Shown here: piece after piece, positions 20,964 to 31,322 of the stretch | How positions within the stretch are numbered: position 1 is the stretch's first letter | Layout: each line of letters begins with the position of its first letter | Program-made: the position numbers and the translations under genes | From: Simmondsia chinensis | Taxonomy: Eukaryota > Streptophyta > Magnoliopsida > Caryophyllales > Simmondsiaceae | Reading direction: 5' to 3' | DNA: 64,000 nucleotides | Assembly: GCA_018398585.1 (NCBI GenBank) | Contig: JAGTTD010000016.1 | Coordinates: 22,987,212 to 23,051,211, forward strand | Notes under the pieces: generated by a model | Told to the model about the DNA's origin: nothing | Database searches by the model: none | The model's input: only the letters and a program-made list of their open reading frames with translations

Positions 20964-23900
20964 TAGAGGTGGCCACCGATGTTTATGGCCCGGGGTACCC
21001 CCAGCTCAGGCCTATTTTTTTGGCCTTCAGAGCCCGGCCCGGGCCCAACAGAGCCGTTGGGCTCTTTACAAAAGAGTCGTTCAACGGCTCTTTATTTTAA
21101 AAAAAATTATATTTTTTTTCCTATATATACTTAAACCTCCCCAACCCATTTCCTCACCAAATCTTCAATCCTCTCTTCTCTCTCTATACATTCATCATCT
21201 CCCATCTTTTCTAACTTTGCTAATTGCAAAAATTGTGCTCTAAAGTTTGAAGTTCGTAAAGTATTTGGCTAAAGTTCGAATTTCATTGTTCTCTCATTTC
21301 GGTAATTTTTGTATCGCAATTTTATTTGATTCGCATTTTAGTTATTTAATTTGCATTACTACTTACATTTTATAAATACTAATCACTTATACTAATATGG
21401 CACACAACTCTTCATCATCCTCTGGAGTCGGTCGTGCCAGTTCTAGCTCTTCTTGGCCACCTAGAATCCCTAAAAGGAGTAGAATTGTCTTACTTTATAC
21501 TGAAGAACGAGCTTTTATGCAACCAAACCCAACACCTCCATACACTGATGATAGCATAGATTATGACTTTTCACAATAACAAGATTATCATGAGTCAGGT
21601 GGTGGTGGGGTTGGAGACTCACAAACTGATGAGGAACCCAGCCCCCCCACCGAAGCCCAGCCTGAAACTAGTACCGGTGCTAGTAGGCGTACAACTAGTG
21701 GGGTATGGAAGCACTTTACCCTTAATAAGACAACTAATAAAGCAACTTGTAAATTATGTGACCCACCTAAGGATTTTAGTCATCAACCTGGCGGTGGGAC
21801 GGGCACATTAAACAGACATATACTTAGGTCCCACCCCGAGTAATACCCAGAAAAGAGCCAACAACGTCTAGTACAGCAAGTGTCCGGTGCACTTGCTAAT
21901 TTTAGGTTCTCTCAAGAGAGCAATCGAAAGGGGCTAGCTAAATATATAATTTTGAGTGAAAGGCCTTTTAATACCGGCGAAGACCCAAATTTCGTCAACT
22001 ACCTCCAACGAAATGTGAACCCGCCATTGTAAGGATTCCTCAAAACACCGTAAAGTGGGACGCTTTTACGTTGTACCACGGGATGAAAGGTGGGGTCTTC
22101 ACACATTTTGCGACGAACACGAGCATGTTCTCGTTGACTCGGACGTATGGACGTCGAAATCCGGCAAACCTTATATGTGCATAACGGCACATTGGACCGA
22201 TGAATCCTTCATCATCCAAAAGAGGATAATTCATTTTGGACTTTTAGATTGCCCCCACAATGCTGAGGTAATTACGGGTGTGATTATGTCGGCAGTCCGC
22301 GACTGGGGCATAGAGTGACATATCTTCAGTATTACGTTCGACAATGCTACCAATAACACTGCAGCCGTTACACATTTAATTAGGCAAATGAGACCCATGT
22401 TAGGTGGGAAGTGTTTCCATATTCGTTGCATTTTTCACATTTTGTATTTAATGGTAATGGATGGTTTAGATCTTATAAAAGCATCCCTTGTCACCTTAAG
22501 ATCTGTAATAATATCTGTTAAATTATCCAACACTAGAAAAAGAAAATTTAAAAATTTATGTAGGTTGCATAACATAGAATATAAACAATTTAAATTAGAC
22601 TCCCCAACTAGGTGGTCGTCTACGGTAGAAATGTTAGAGCGCATTCTACCATACAAAGACTTTCTAATGGAATACGCCCAGGAAAATCGTGCAGAATGGA
22701 GCGATTACAACCTGGCCGGTATAAATTGGGAGACAATAGATCAAATTTGTAACTTTTTTAGCATGTTTAAAGAGGCAACGGCATTTTTTTCGGGTTGCTA
22801 CTATCCGACCATGCCTCAAGCAATATCAAGATTGCTTGATATTGTCAATTGGATGGAGGGTAATGAATCCAACCCCGTTTTGTTCGCATCAATCCAGGCA
22901 GTGAAAGAAAAGTTTGCCAAATATTATTCTGAACTACCTCTTACAAACTGCTTGGCATCTATTTTAGGCCCTCGTTGTAAATGCGGGGGTTTCAACTTGT
23001 TTTGCCAACATTTTTTCAAGTATTTGCATCCTACTCTTGATATCGACACTTTCATTGCCGATGTCTATAACGACTTGCATAGTTTATTTTCTCAATATTC
23101 CCGTCAATTAGCGTCCAATAATCCTAGTACTGCTGCAGTAGGATCTTCCACATCTAGTGGAAGTAGTTTACACACGTTATATTCGTGGAAGCTGTTGGAG
23201 CAATTTACGCCCATAGTAGCCCCCACGTCATGTGACGAGCTAGATTATTATTTGTGGACACCGATGGTCCATATTTTTGGGCCGCCGGCCAACCCGCATT
23301 TTGACCTTTTACAATGGTGGAATACAAACCAAACCCAGTATCTCGTGCTTTCCACCATGGCACGTGATATACTAAGTTATCTGGTGTCTTCAATAGCATC
23401 GGAGTGTGCTTTCAGTCTTGGTGGCAGGTTGCTTGAAACGAAGAGGGTGAAGCTATCGCCGTCAAGCTTGGAGATGTCCGTGTGCTTGAAGGATTGGCTA
23501 CTAGAAGAGGCAAGAGATCAACAGAGAATGAAGCTGGATTCATCGAGTGATGAAAAAGACGACTGCACAACTGATACCTCAAATGATGGCCTAGATACCC
23601 CCCAAGGTGACTGATATCAACACTTTTGTATGTCAATTATTTACTTTTAAATATTTACGTCAAAAGACGACCGCACCCCCCATATGTCAAACTTTGTGTT
23701 TTTTGATAAACAAATTTGTACTTTTAAATATTAGGCCTCAACTGCGTTGTATTTGTACTTGTATTTGTTACGTTATTTATGTACCATTATTTTTTTTGAT
23801 AAGATACTTACCATTACTTATTGTATATTTTATTTTATTACATATATTTAACATTATTTTTTTTGAACATGTATATTTAGCATTATTAGTGCTTAAAAAA

Positions 23901-24104
23901 ATATATTTGTATCTCATATTATTTAACAATGAATTACAATAATTTTAGTATAAAATGACTTTGTATTATTTAAAAAAAAAAATTTCCTTAAAAAGGAGGG
24001 CCCAGGCCCGGCCAGACCCTGCCCGCCAGCACTGTAGCGGGCCCCGGCCTGCCCCTTGAGGCCCCCGGGCCGGGCCGGCCCGACTCGCTAGTTGGCCACC
24101 TCTA
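20964..24104 (+). mobile_element. hAT transposon, autonomous type, nearly complete
   Basis: Termini TAGAGGTGGCCA (20964) and TGGCCACCTCTA (ending 24104) are perfect 12-bp inverted repeats. They are flanked by an exact 8-bp target duplication CCATCAGG (20956-20963 and 24105-24112), diagnostic of hAT. Length is 3,141 bp. Both subterminal regions are GC-rich with GGCCCGG-type words, probably transposase binding sites. The single gene inside encodes a BED-finger hAT transposase with a few disabling changes. Perfect ends and duplication suggest one of the younger insertions here. Confidence 0.95.
21397..23614 (+). pseudogene. hAT transposase (BED finger, DDE core, hAT C-terminal dimerisation)
   Basis: The N-terminal frame from ATG 21397 is Ser-rich, has stops TAA 21577 and TAA 21841, and carries a BED zinc finger at about 21697-21834 (CKLC...HILRSH preceded by WKHFTLNKTTNKATC). 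A frameshift lies between 22032 and 22090. The second frame, about 22090-23614, is open except TGA 22316. It contains VLVDSDVWTSKSGKPYMCIT (first catalytic Asp), ITFDNATNNT (second Asp), and the hAT C-terminal block with ELDYYLW, LLQWWNTNQTQY, STMARDILS and SSIASECAFSLGGR (catalytic Glu), then CLKDWL. The protein would bind the element ends and excise it. RICESLEEPER/DAYSLEEPER-like domesticated proteins share this architecture, but the inactivating changes and intact TIRs mark this as a transposon gene. Confidence 0.92.
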
Positions 24105-24495
24105 CCATCAGGTCATCTAGCTATTTAGGGTATTGTTTCAATAGGAAAGTGCATCCTTTAAAAGTCACCACTTCCTTGCCTCTATCTCCCCAAGAATGGC
24201 CCGAAGATATTGCATGAAGGAGAGGAGATTCATCAGTATCTGGAAATAATCCCTCAAGAATTGGAACGTCATGGAATGGAGCAAAGATTGGCCCTAGGGC
24301 AGAAGATGGCAAGGCCGATGAGGTAACATTCTCAAACAACCAAGAAAGATCCCCTTCAATAACACTGAAATCAGTTGGGCGCTAAAGAACATCAAAGACG
24401 ATTGAAGGGTCAGATTGAAGAAATTAGGTCAGTTGCTCAATGGGGCTATCTGGCTGAGGAGGGGGAGCAGAGATGGCGAATGAGAGTTATGCCAT

Positions 24496-24757
24496 TGTCA
24501 GGTTAAAAGGAAGCAAAAGGATGAAAAGCAAATTGGATCAAAATTCAGCGATTCAAGAACAAAGGCATGAGATTGCAAGTTCCCTTAATGACAACGAAGA
24601 GAGAAAAAAGCAGAAAGTGAAAACTCTAAGCCCTAGCAATCATACTTATAGACGTGAGAAGGAAAAGAAAAAGATGTGTTCTCTCCAAAAGACCCCTGTA
24701 GCCCTTAAGGGTTACATTAGTCATATTTACCCATTGTAAATTTGAATTTAACAACTG
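24496..24757 (+). other. Tat 3' untranslated stretch
   Basis: A-rich DNA between the antisense frame start and the polypurine tract. A plus-strand frame of 88 codons (24473-24739) is Lys/Glu-rich and low-complexity, and I do not consider it a gene. Confidence 0.5.
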
Positions 24758-24775
24758 CTTGGGGGTGGGGCCATT
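24758..24775 (+). other. Polypurine tract of the Tat-like element
   Basis: CTTGGGGGTGGGGCCATT directly precedes the LTR start TGTTTACACC. The G-rich core fits a plus-strand primer. Confidence 0.75.
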
Positions 24776-26077
24776 TGTTTACACCCTAATTTAGTTAGGG
24801 CTTGGAGGACGCCATTTCTGGATAAAGTGTCATGTGGCTATCACATGTGGGCCTCCTCGAGGGTAGTCTAGCCTTTGGCTTCTCGAGCCCAGTATTTGAG
24901 AACATCATTACCCTTGATAAGGGTAACATCCACTCGAGGCCTGAGATGGCTGCAGGGTGATATAAGCTCAAGCTTGAGGGCCTACTAGGAGGGCTGCAAG
25001 GATGGTGGTTTCCAGGCTTGAGTAGTTACTTGGGGCATAATTTCAGCTGCTTGGGCCTTAAGCTTAATTCAAGAGAATGTGGGCCTTCTAGAGGGAACTT
25101 CTACTAAAAATTCGGATGTGGGCATCAAAGATTTCCCTCTAAAATGCAGGGCATTTTGGATAAGAATGAACGCGCATAAAAGAGGAGCTTAGAGGCTAGG
25201 CATGGGTGGAGTTCCCGCGAAATTAGGAACAACTGTTATTTTCTTTTTCTATAAATAAAGGATTCTGTCTCAGTCCAAAATAGTACACATACACCTAATA
25301 TAAAACTTCTTCAAGTTTTTCTTTCCAGCACACCTGTGCACTTTTCATAGGAGTAGCGTAACTTAGCTAGGCACAGCGTAATGTAGATCATTTTTGTACT
25401 TACTTCCATTGTAATATAGTTCTCAGGCTTCAAGTATGACTTTCTAATTTTAATCTGTTCCTACAAAGTGATAAGTTGAGATTTGAAGCTTTAGTTTAAA
25501 GCTTTGATGGCCAAGGCTTTGTCCCTTGATTGCGTTAGTCTTAACGCTACTGTCACTGCTTAATACATCAGGTGAACTTAGGTTCGTGCCATTGATTAGG
25601 GCTATGATGTCCAAGGCTCATCCCTTGATTGCGTTGGTCCTGATCCAGTGACATGAATGCAGTTTGCTCCACCTTAATCGTGTCAAACCTAAACTCATTC
25701 AAGTTATTATAAGTCAAGGGTGTCATGCTTAAAATCTTGATTCACTCGCGCTTGTAAGTGGACTGCTGGGCACTTGGTTTTGTCTCCACCCAATTCCTGA
25801 CATTTAAGTGTACAAGGAAAGGTGTCTGTGGGTCCTACTCTATTTAATAACGTCTTCTTAATTGAAGTATAAGCAGAACTCAAGGTGTAACCGAAGTTAG
25901 ATACACTAACATATCACAACCTTTTCTTCGAAAATGGTGAGTGGTTGAGATCAAAGGCGTGCGGCTCATAATTAGGCTCTCTCCGTACTCACGATGAGTC
26001 CCTTTTGCATGTTTGTTTTGTTTTCATATTATATGGTGACATCACATGCATCACTTTGAAACAAAATAGAGCAAACA
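24776..26077 (+). repeat. 3' LTR of the Tat-like element
   Basis: It is 1,302 bp, with TGTTT...AAACA terminal inverted bases. It matches 2374-3165 in direct orientation and 3166 to about 4330 in inverted orientation. A TATA-like CTATAAATAAAGGATTCTG block is near 25248. The sequence after it, TAATC, completes the target duplication with GAATC at 2369-2373. Confidence 0.9.
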
Positions 26078-26099
26078 TAATCACTTTTACTCTTTCACA

Positions 26100-26112
26100 T
26101 GGTATCAGAGCC
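26100..26112 (+). other. Primer binding site for tRNA-Met (Copia-A)
   Basis: TGGTATCAGAGCC immediately follows the CACA end of the LTR remnant and is the canonical copia primer site. Confidence 0.88.
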
Positions 26113-26229
26113 TCTATAAAGGGACTCCCTCCTTTTTTTCTTTCGTCTTTCGCTTTATTTTTCCGTGTTTCTTTACCAGTTTTCTATTTCGTTGTTAATT
26201 TTACTTTGAGTTCTTTTTTTTCTTTAATT

Positions 26230-27816
26230 GGGCTATAGGAGCTAACAATCCCAATCTTCCCCCTCTTTCCATCTCTCCCCACGGACAATTGTCCCTGCCA
26301 CCACTACCGATCCTGGCTCATCCCATGCCGGCTGTCGTTCAAGTGGGAGGACAAAAAATCCTACCTTGAATATGCTTGATCTCTCCCGTATCGATTTCAT
26401 ATCCTCAGGATTATTCCTCCATGGGTTAACAGATGCCGACGATGCCATCTCTAATACATCGTTAGGTCTCATGAGGCCATAATTTTCTCAATTTATTGGC
26501 TCAGGCATCTCTAATAACCTTCCTTCCTTCCCTCTACCCCCGAGCACAGTGCATCACCAACCCCTCAACCCTACCATCGCCGCAGTTCCACCCACCGAAT
26601 GCAAGTCTAGTGGCGTGGCACTTCCTAAGTTTGGACACCCATAATGACCGACCTCACTAGGACCCTTGCATTGGGTGGTGGTGTTCCTACCTCTGCTGGT
26701 GGTGGTGCCGCCTTCTACTATGGTACAGCTGGTGGTTTGGCCTTTGGTTCTGGTGGAGCAGCTGCACCACAACCCCTAACTCACCTCTTCCTGCAAAACA
26801 CTAATTTCTATCAAAGTAGTCCTTTATTTCTTCCCCTTTCAAGTATTTCTAACATTTTTACTATTGAACTTGAAAACACTACTCATTATCCTGCTTGGAA
26901 AGAACAAGTTTATATGCTTTTAATTTTCCATCAATTAATAGGCTACATAGATGGTAACTACCCCTACCTCTCAGCCACAGTTATTTTACATTACGGAACC
27001 TCTTACCCGAACCCGAAATTTAAACAGGGTTAGGACATATCAGAGTTTATGGTCTTGTATTGCTACCACACTTTCTTGACCCCTCATTAATGACATTATC
27101 TGACAGCCCACCTCAAAAGCCATGTGGTATGCCTTTGTCAAGCGATTTCAAGATCATTTTATGGCTAAGGAATTCGAACTAAGAACTCAAAATGTTAACC
27201 TCCAAAAGATGGAAAAACTGTAAAACTTAGCGCTCTAAATTAAAATCCATAGCCGATGACTTAGCTGCCACAAATTCACCCATTTCAAATAGAGAACTAG
27301 TTCATTATGCCCTCTTGGGTCTCCCTATTGAATATGCTGCTTTTGGAACCTTTACCCAAAACACTTCTCCCACCCTTGATTCTGAAGTTGAAAACTTCCC
27401 TCTTAAATGAAGAAGGGGCTCAAAACTGATATCAAGGTCGTAAGCCCCCTGAACAGACTCATGCTTTAGTTGTTGTACGTATAGGACCTCAAGGAACCAA
27501 TCAGGGCCGAGGTGGTCACGGACGAGGTAATAAGGGCTGAAATAATGGCCACCGTGGCAATTCGAGGGGCTGCTCTAGTCACAATGGACCACCACAGCAC
27601 GTCACCTACCTAATGCCCAACCATGCTTCTGGACCTCCTCCACTCCACATGCCTGGTATTCTCGGTCCCAAACCTTCCCTTTGCCAAATTTGTAATATCA
27701 TAGGTCACAGTGCTATCTCTTGTCCCCATCGCTATGATCGGCCTAATTTCCTGGATCCCTCACACTTTCTTGCTTCCATGACTCTAAGTTACTTCCAAGA
27801 CCATTTGGTACCCTAA
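26230..27816 (+). pseudogene. Copia-A gag
   Basis: The readable core at 26810-27035 contains SISNIFTIELENTTHYPAWK and the YMLLIFHQLIGYIDG helix, the copia gag (UBN2/retrotran_gag_3) hallmark. Frames change several times between 27030 and 27600, where KSIADDLAATNSPISNRELV-like wording is still visible. The zinc knuckle CQICNIIGHSAISC is at about 27680-27721. The N-terminal part before 26644 is stop-rich. Gag would form the particle shell, but no continuous product is possible. Confidence 0.82.
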
Positions 27817-27939
27817 CTCAGGCGCCTCCAACCATATGACTCCTAACTCAGATATCGTTTATAACCATCTTCCTTATAGCGTCCATAAAAGTGTTTTGGT
27901 GGGAGATGGTGCATTACTTCCTGTATCACATGTGGGTTT

Positions 27940-28466
27940 TGTTTTCGACAAATTTGTCAGTGTGCTTATTTGTCATACTGGAGTTCGGTATGAGATGGGG
28001 TTCGTAAGGATGAGCTGAACTCAAGCTCTAGCTACACGTCCAGCTTGATGTTTCTTGGCTTTAGTCGAGGCCATTGGTGGAATGGTAGAGAGAGAGAGAG
28101 AGAGTGAGAGGGTGAGAGATGTGAGGGAGAGTGTGTGTGAGAAAAGTTATGGGAGAGCCCCCCTTTCATAGAGATGGCGAGGGGCGATCAATGCTGGTCA
28201 ACGGGTCAAAGGGCGGTCAACGCTAGTCAACTAGTCAAAAGGCGGTCAACACTAGTGTATGCAAGTGTTTGGACACTAATATCTAAGTTTCCTTATTGGG
28301 CAGTAATATCCAAGTCCCATTACTGGGCAGTAATATCCAAGTCCCATTACTAGGCAATAATATCTAGGTCCCAATCGTGTCTGGGCTAGTAAATACTATG
28401 CTAGTATTATAGACATATAGGATACTAGGCTAATATTTTAAAATATTGGGGCTAGCATTATAAATA
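27940..28466. mobile_element. 527-bp insertion in Copia-A, possible solo LTR
   Basis: It interrupts the protease reading frame between VSHVG and the residues that precede TLHLKNVM. Flanks GGTTT (27935-27939) and GGTTC (28467-28471) form a 5-bp duplication with one mismatch, and the insert starts with TG. It contains a GA microsatellite (28086-28104), three GGTCAAC-type repeats (28195-28250), and three tandem copies of a ~31-bp unit with TCCAAGTCCCATTACTGGGC (about 28290-28375). The end ATTATAAATA departs from the CA expected of an LTR, so the class is uncertain. Confidence 0.55.
28086..28104. repeat. (GA)n microsatellite
   Basis: About nine AG dinucleotides in a longer purine-rich stretch within the 527-bp insertion. 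Confidence 0.85.
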
Positions 28467-30305
28467 GGTTCCTCAACTATTAAAACTAAAAACAGAACCT
28501 TGCACCTCAAAAATGTCATGATTGTTCCCAAACAAACTCACAACTTTCTTTCTATTGAATGTATTTGTCACTACAATAAATGCTTCATTGAGTTTGACAC
28601 CAATTTTTTTCTTGTAAAGGACAAGCCTACGGGGATCCCTCTACTTTGAGTTCATAGTAATGGACCACTTTATGGCTTCTGGCCACACTCACTTGGTATC
28701 ATTGCCCGCACTCAATCCGATGACCTTTAGCATCGTCATCTAGGACACTTATGCACCCCGCTATGGATATTCTATGTACTCGTAAACTCATTCCAAGTTT
28801 CCGTTTTTCTAGTATTTATCAGACATGCTATTTTGGCAAGACCATAGATTACAATTCCACATCTTTTACATTCCTTCACTACACCACTGCATTTTATTCA
28901 TTTCGATGTGTGGCAATTTGTAGTATCATCAACATCTTGTAATAAATATTATGTTAAATTCGTCGATGATTTATGCTATTTACTTGGCTATATAAGATGA
29001 AATGTAAATCTAATGTCTTTAAAATCTTTGAAACTTTTAAATTACTTGTCCAAACCTATTTTCCACAAAAATCAAGATTTTCCTAATCAATGGAGGGCAT
29101 GAATTTGACCAAAAATGAATGAATGCTCCCTTTGTCATCATCCATGGACTCCATGTCGTGATACCCCACAACAAAATGGGGTTATAGAACGAAAACATTG
29201 GCATATTGTTGAGATGGCAGGAATGCTTCTTATGCAATCCACACTTTACTCTTTTTGGGATGATGCGGCATGCATTGCTTGTTTCACTATCAATTGTTTG
29301 CACCTCAGTTTTAAATAAGTGGTCACCTTTGGAAAAACTTTTTCAAAAGATCCCGGATTATGTAAGTTTTTATATTTTTGGGTGTGCTTATTACCCTAAC
29401 CTAACACCCCATGCCCCTCATATATTATCCCCTAGGTCCATACCATGCAATTTTTTAGGTTATGTAGCACATTATAAAGGTTATTGATGTTTAGACCTTA
29501 AAACTGGAAGAGTTTACGTTAATAGACTTGTCCAATTTGATGCATCAAACTTCCCCTACATGACATTGTAAACCCTAATGAGGTTCCCCTTCCTGGATCT
29601 ACCATCCCCATACCCCTCCCAATTTACCCCGTCCCGGCTGCAGCACCACCATCAGGTGGTTGCCCCACACTCCCACTGGACCCAGCCCACCCAAAGCCTC
29701 CATCACGCTCCTTGTTCGGGTATCGCCACTAATGGTCTCTCCGGTCAACACTGGTAGCTAGGCTCCTGCCCCTCCTCGCCACCACTTGGAACCCAGCAGT
29801 TCACAGGAACCTCATCAGGTTTCACTTCTACCAAATACCCGAGCCCATGACGGCTCACTAAGCTAGCGTCCACTCACTCCCCCTCTTCTGCTCCACCGCC
29901 TACGGTGGTTGTGCCTCGGACCTGACCACTAATACACGCAGCCCTGGGTCTTGCTTCTGCTTCTGACTGTGCAGCACTAAGATAGAGTTCGTTCTTCCAA
30001 CCACCAATCACGGGTGCCCCATGCCCTACCCAAAACACTCATCATATTCAAACTTAACGTAAAAGTGGTATTCATAAAACTAAATATCCCCTTTCCCTTT
30101 CCTATATCACTGTAATTCAAGAGCCCACATGTTATTCTCAAGCCATAAAGAACCCCAAGTGGCAAGAAGCCAATGCAAATGAATTTAACGCACTTCTTCA
30201 AAATAACACTTGAGAATTGATCACCATGACCCATCTATGAAGCTAGTAGGAAGAACCAAGAAATGTAAAATAAAGTATAAAGCGGACGGTTCTGTGTATC
30301 ACGAG

Positions 30306-30805
30306 TTTTAACTAAATATACCATAATTTATAACAAAATATACCACAAGGTTCTACTAGCTTGTACCACAGGAAGCAATCTTTAATTTTTACACCATTTT
30401 GCAACTAATTATGAGATTATGTTCTACTAATGACTTAATTAAGCGTGATCTTTTCCTTAAAATAATTGTATTTTTGATAGTCTAATTATTTTATATTTAT
30501 TTGTGGTGTTTAAAAAAAACTATTTTATTAATAAAATAATAATAATAATAATAATAATAGTAAATATACTTTTTTTGGACAATACTTTTTAAAATTTTGA
30601 TAAATTTATGTGTATCAAATAATAATATTTATATAATATAATCTATAAAATTTAGGCAATTACCTTTCTTCTTACATTTTTAATAACAATTTGCGGTACA
30701 CATAAAAAAAAATTTAAAAAAAATTAATTTCCCTTTTTTGAATTTCCAAAAATGTAAATGACCCAAATATCCCTGTTTACGGTGGTGGGATTTGAAAAAA
30801 CATCA
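30306..30805. other. Very AT-rich spacer between Copia-A and the satellite
   Basis: It contains a (TAA)n microsatellite at about 30532-30560 and several A/T runs. There is no coding frame and no element terminus. A GGTGGTGGGATTTGAA word at about 30780 resembles the tRNA-like part of the satellite monomer, so the array edge is somewhat ragged. Confidence 0.55.
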
Positions 30806-30852
30806 TTAGTAAATATTTAAAACTTAATTTTAATAAGAAAAAACTGAAAAGC

Positions 30853-30918
30853 GGTGGGAATTGAACCCGCATTGTTAGCTTGGACGCCGATGGGTTAAAG
30901 TCAATGCTGATTAAATAC
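30853..30918 (-). repeat. tRNA-Gly(TCC)-like 3' half within satellite monomer (representative)
   Basis: On the minus strand the monomer reads GGCTTCCAAGC, then nine bases, then GGGTTCAATTCCC. The first word resembles the anticodon arm of plant tRNA-Gly(UCC) and the second fits a B box (GGTTCRANNCC). The 9-nt gap equals that in the real tRNA. A stretch TTTTTT follows about 15 nt downstream, a possible Pol III terminator. The D-arm and A box are poorly preserved and the anticodon stem does not pair, so this is not a tRNA gene. In this first copy GGAAGC has changed to GGACGC. The block recurs in every well-preserved monomer, for example at 33688-33757. Confidence 0.6.
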
Positions 30919-31224
30919 CAAAAATGGTTGGAAAACATTTTGAAAAATTGTTTCCGATATTTCATTCCAAAGAGTATTTTCCAAATTAAAAAAAAATTAA
31001 GAACTCAGCATAAAAATTATTTTCTATTTCTAAACATGGCTTTGATTAACTTGAAGAAGATAGGGCCCATATTCAAGGCCCAAAAAGGGCCAAAAATAAT
31101 TACTCCAACAATAAAAAAAAGAGAGAAAACGAGTGCTCATTTGATCAAGAAAAAACATAAAATAATCCTCTTTAGAAGCATTTTTGAAAAAATATATTTA
31201 ATTAGGTCATTTTGGAGCAATTGA

Positions 31225-31322
31225 GGGGTTACATCCTAAATGGGCAAGGCTGCATACATCTACCCCTCCCAGACCCTGCTTATATGGGAGCCCTTGAGAC
31301 ACTGGGTCTGTTGTTGTTGTTG
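31225..31322 (+). repeat. SINE 3' end (Angio-domain type) inside satellite monomer (representative)
   Basis: The words GGGCAAGGCTGCATACATC, CCTCCCAGACCCTGCTTATA and ACTGGGTCTG followed by (TTG)n reproduce the conserved 3' region and tail of plant Au/Angio-domain SINEs. The same ~100-bp block occurs in every complete monomer, with the TTG tail varying between about three and seven copies. The SINE head is not attached to it here. Confidence 0.75.

Larger units (their letters stand above)
20826..24495 (-). pseudogene. Antisense plant mobile domain (PMD) frame, split by a hAT element
   Basis: On the minus strand a frame starts near ATG 24495 and runs to 24105, then continues in phase from 20963 to about 20826 after the hAT element. 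It carries PTDFSVIEGDLSWLFENVTS, a DRGKEVVTFKGCTFLLKQYP segment, then LDDLMVIHGKKWKHLRIYEA and CWNTSYNSFVLP. The WKxxxIYEAI...CWxxxxNSFVxP pattern is the start of the plant mobile domain (PF10536 type), found in MAIN/MAIL-like proteins and captured by retrotransposons. Four in-frame stops and loss of the C-terminal part (LINE insertion) make it a pseudogene. Its place, downstream of gag-pol and antisense just before the 3' LTR, matches the extra antisense ORF known in some Tat elements. Confidence 0.72.
2374..26077 (+). mobile_element. Tat-like Ty3/gypsy retrotransposon, heavily nested and rearranged
   Basis: The element begins TGTTTACACCC at 2374 and ends GAGCAAACA at 26077, flanked by GAATC (2369-2373) and TAATC (26078-26082), a 4/5 match to a 5-bp target duplication. 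A purine tract (24758-24775) stands directly before the 3' LTR. Internal order is degenerate gag, retropepsin, a vestige of the region before RT, then an antisense plant mobile domain frame. No RT, RNase H or integrase core is found, so it was probably already non-autonomous or has lost pol by deletion. Its 23.7 kb length is inflated by a chromovirus, a LINE, a hAT element and an inverted partial self-copy. The Tat/Ogre assignment rests on the gag and protease style and on the antisense frame. Confidence 0.8.
26078..30305 (+). mobile_element. Copia-A: Ty1/copia element, 3'-truncated
   Basis: Positions 26078-26099 are the last 22 bp of its 5' LTR (ending CTCTTTCACA), whose left part is at 2239-2373. 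A tRNA-Met primer site, gag, protease, integrase and the first part of RT follow in copia order. Similarity to Copia-B (47045-52314) is strong at protein level throughout gag and pol, so both are one family. The element ends abruptly at about 30305 inside early RT, and no RT core, RNase H or 3' LTR is present. A foreign 527-bp insert lies at 27940-28466. Confidence 0.88.
27817..30305 (+). pseudogene. Copia-A pol fragment: protease remnant, integrase, start of RT
   Basis: The protease flap region is visible around 27836-27937 (MTPNSDIV...VGDGALLPVSHVG), but the DSGA active site before it is damaged (YPNSGASNHMT-like, near 27812). After the 527-bp insert the frame resumes with LHLKNVMIVPK (about 28502). 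Integrase shows a decayed HHCC finger and the glutamate motif QQNGVIERKHWHIVE (29170-29214), then a frameshift into IFGCAYYPNLTPHAPH. RT begins near 30125 (KNPKWQEANANEFNALLQ) and stops at KADGSV (30280-30297). No catalytic RT motif is present. Confidence 0.8.

Noticed and set aside
21397..23614. Domesticated hAT gene (DAYSLEEPER type)
   Set aside because: It is enclosed by perfect TIRs and target duplication and has three stops and a frameshift.
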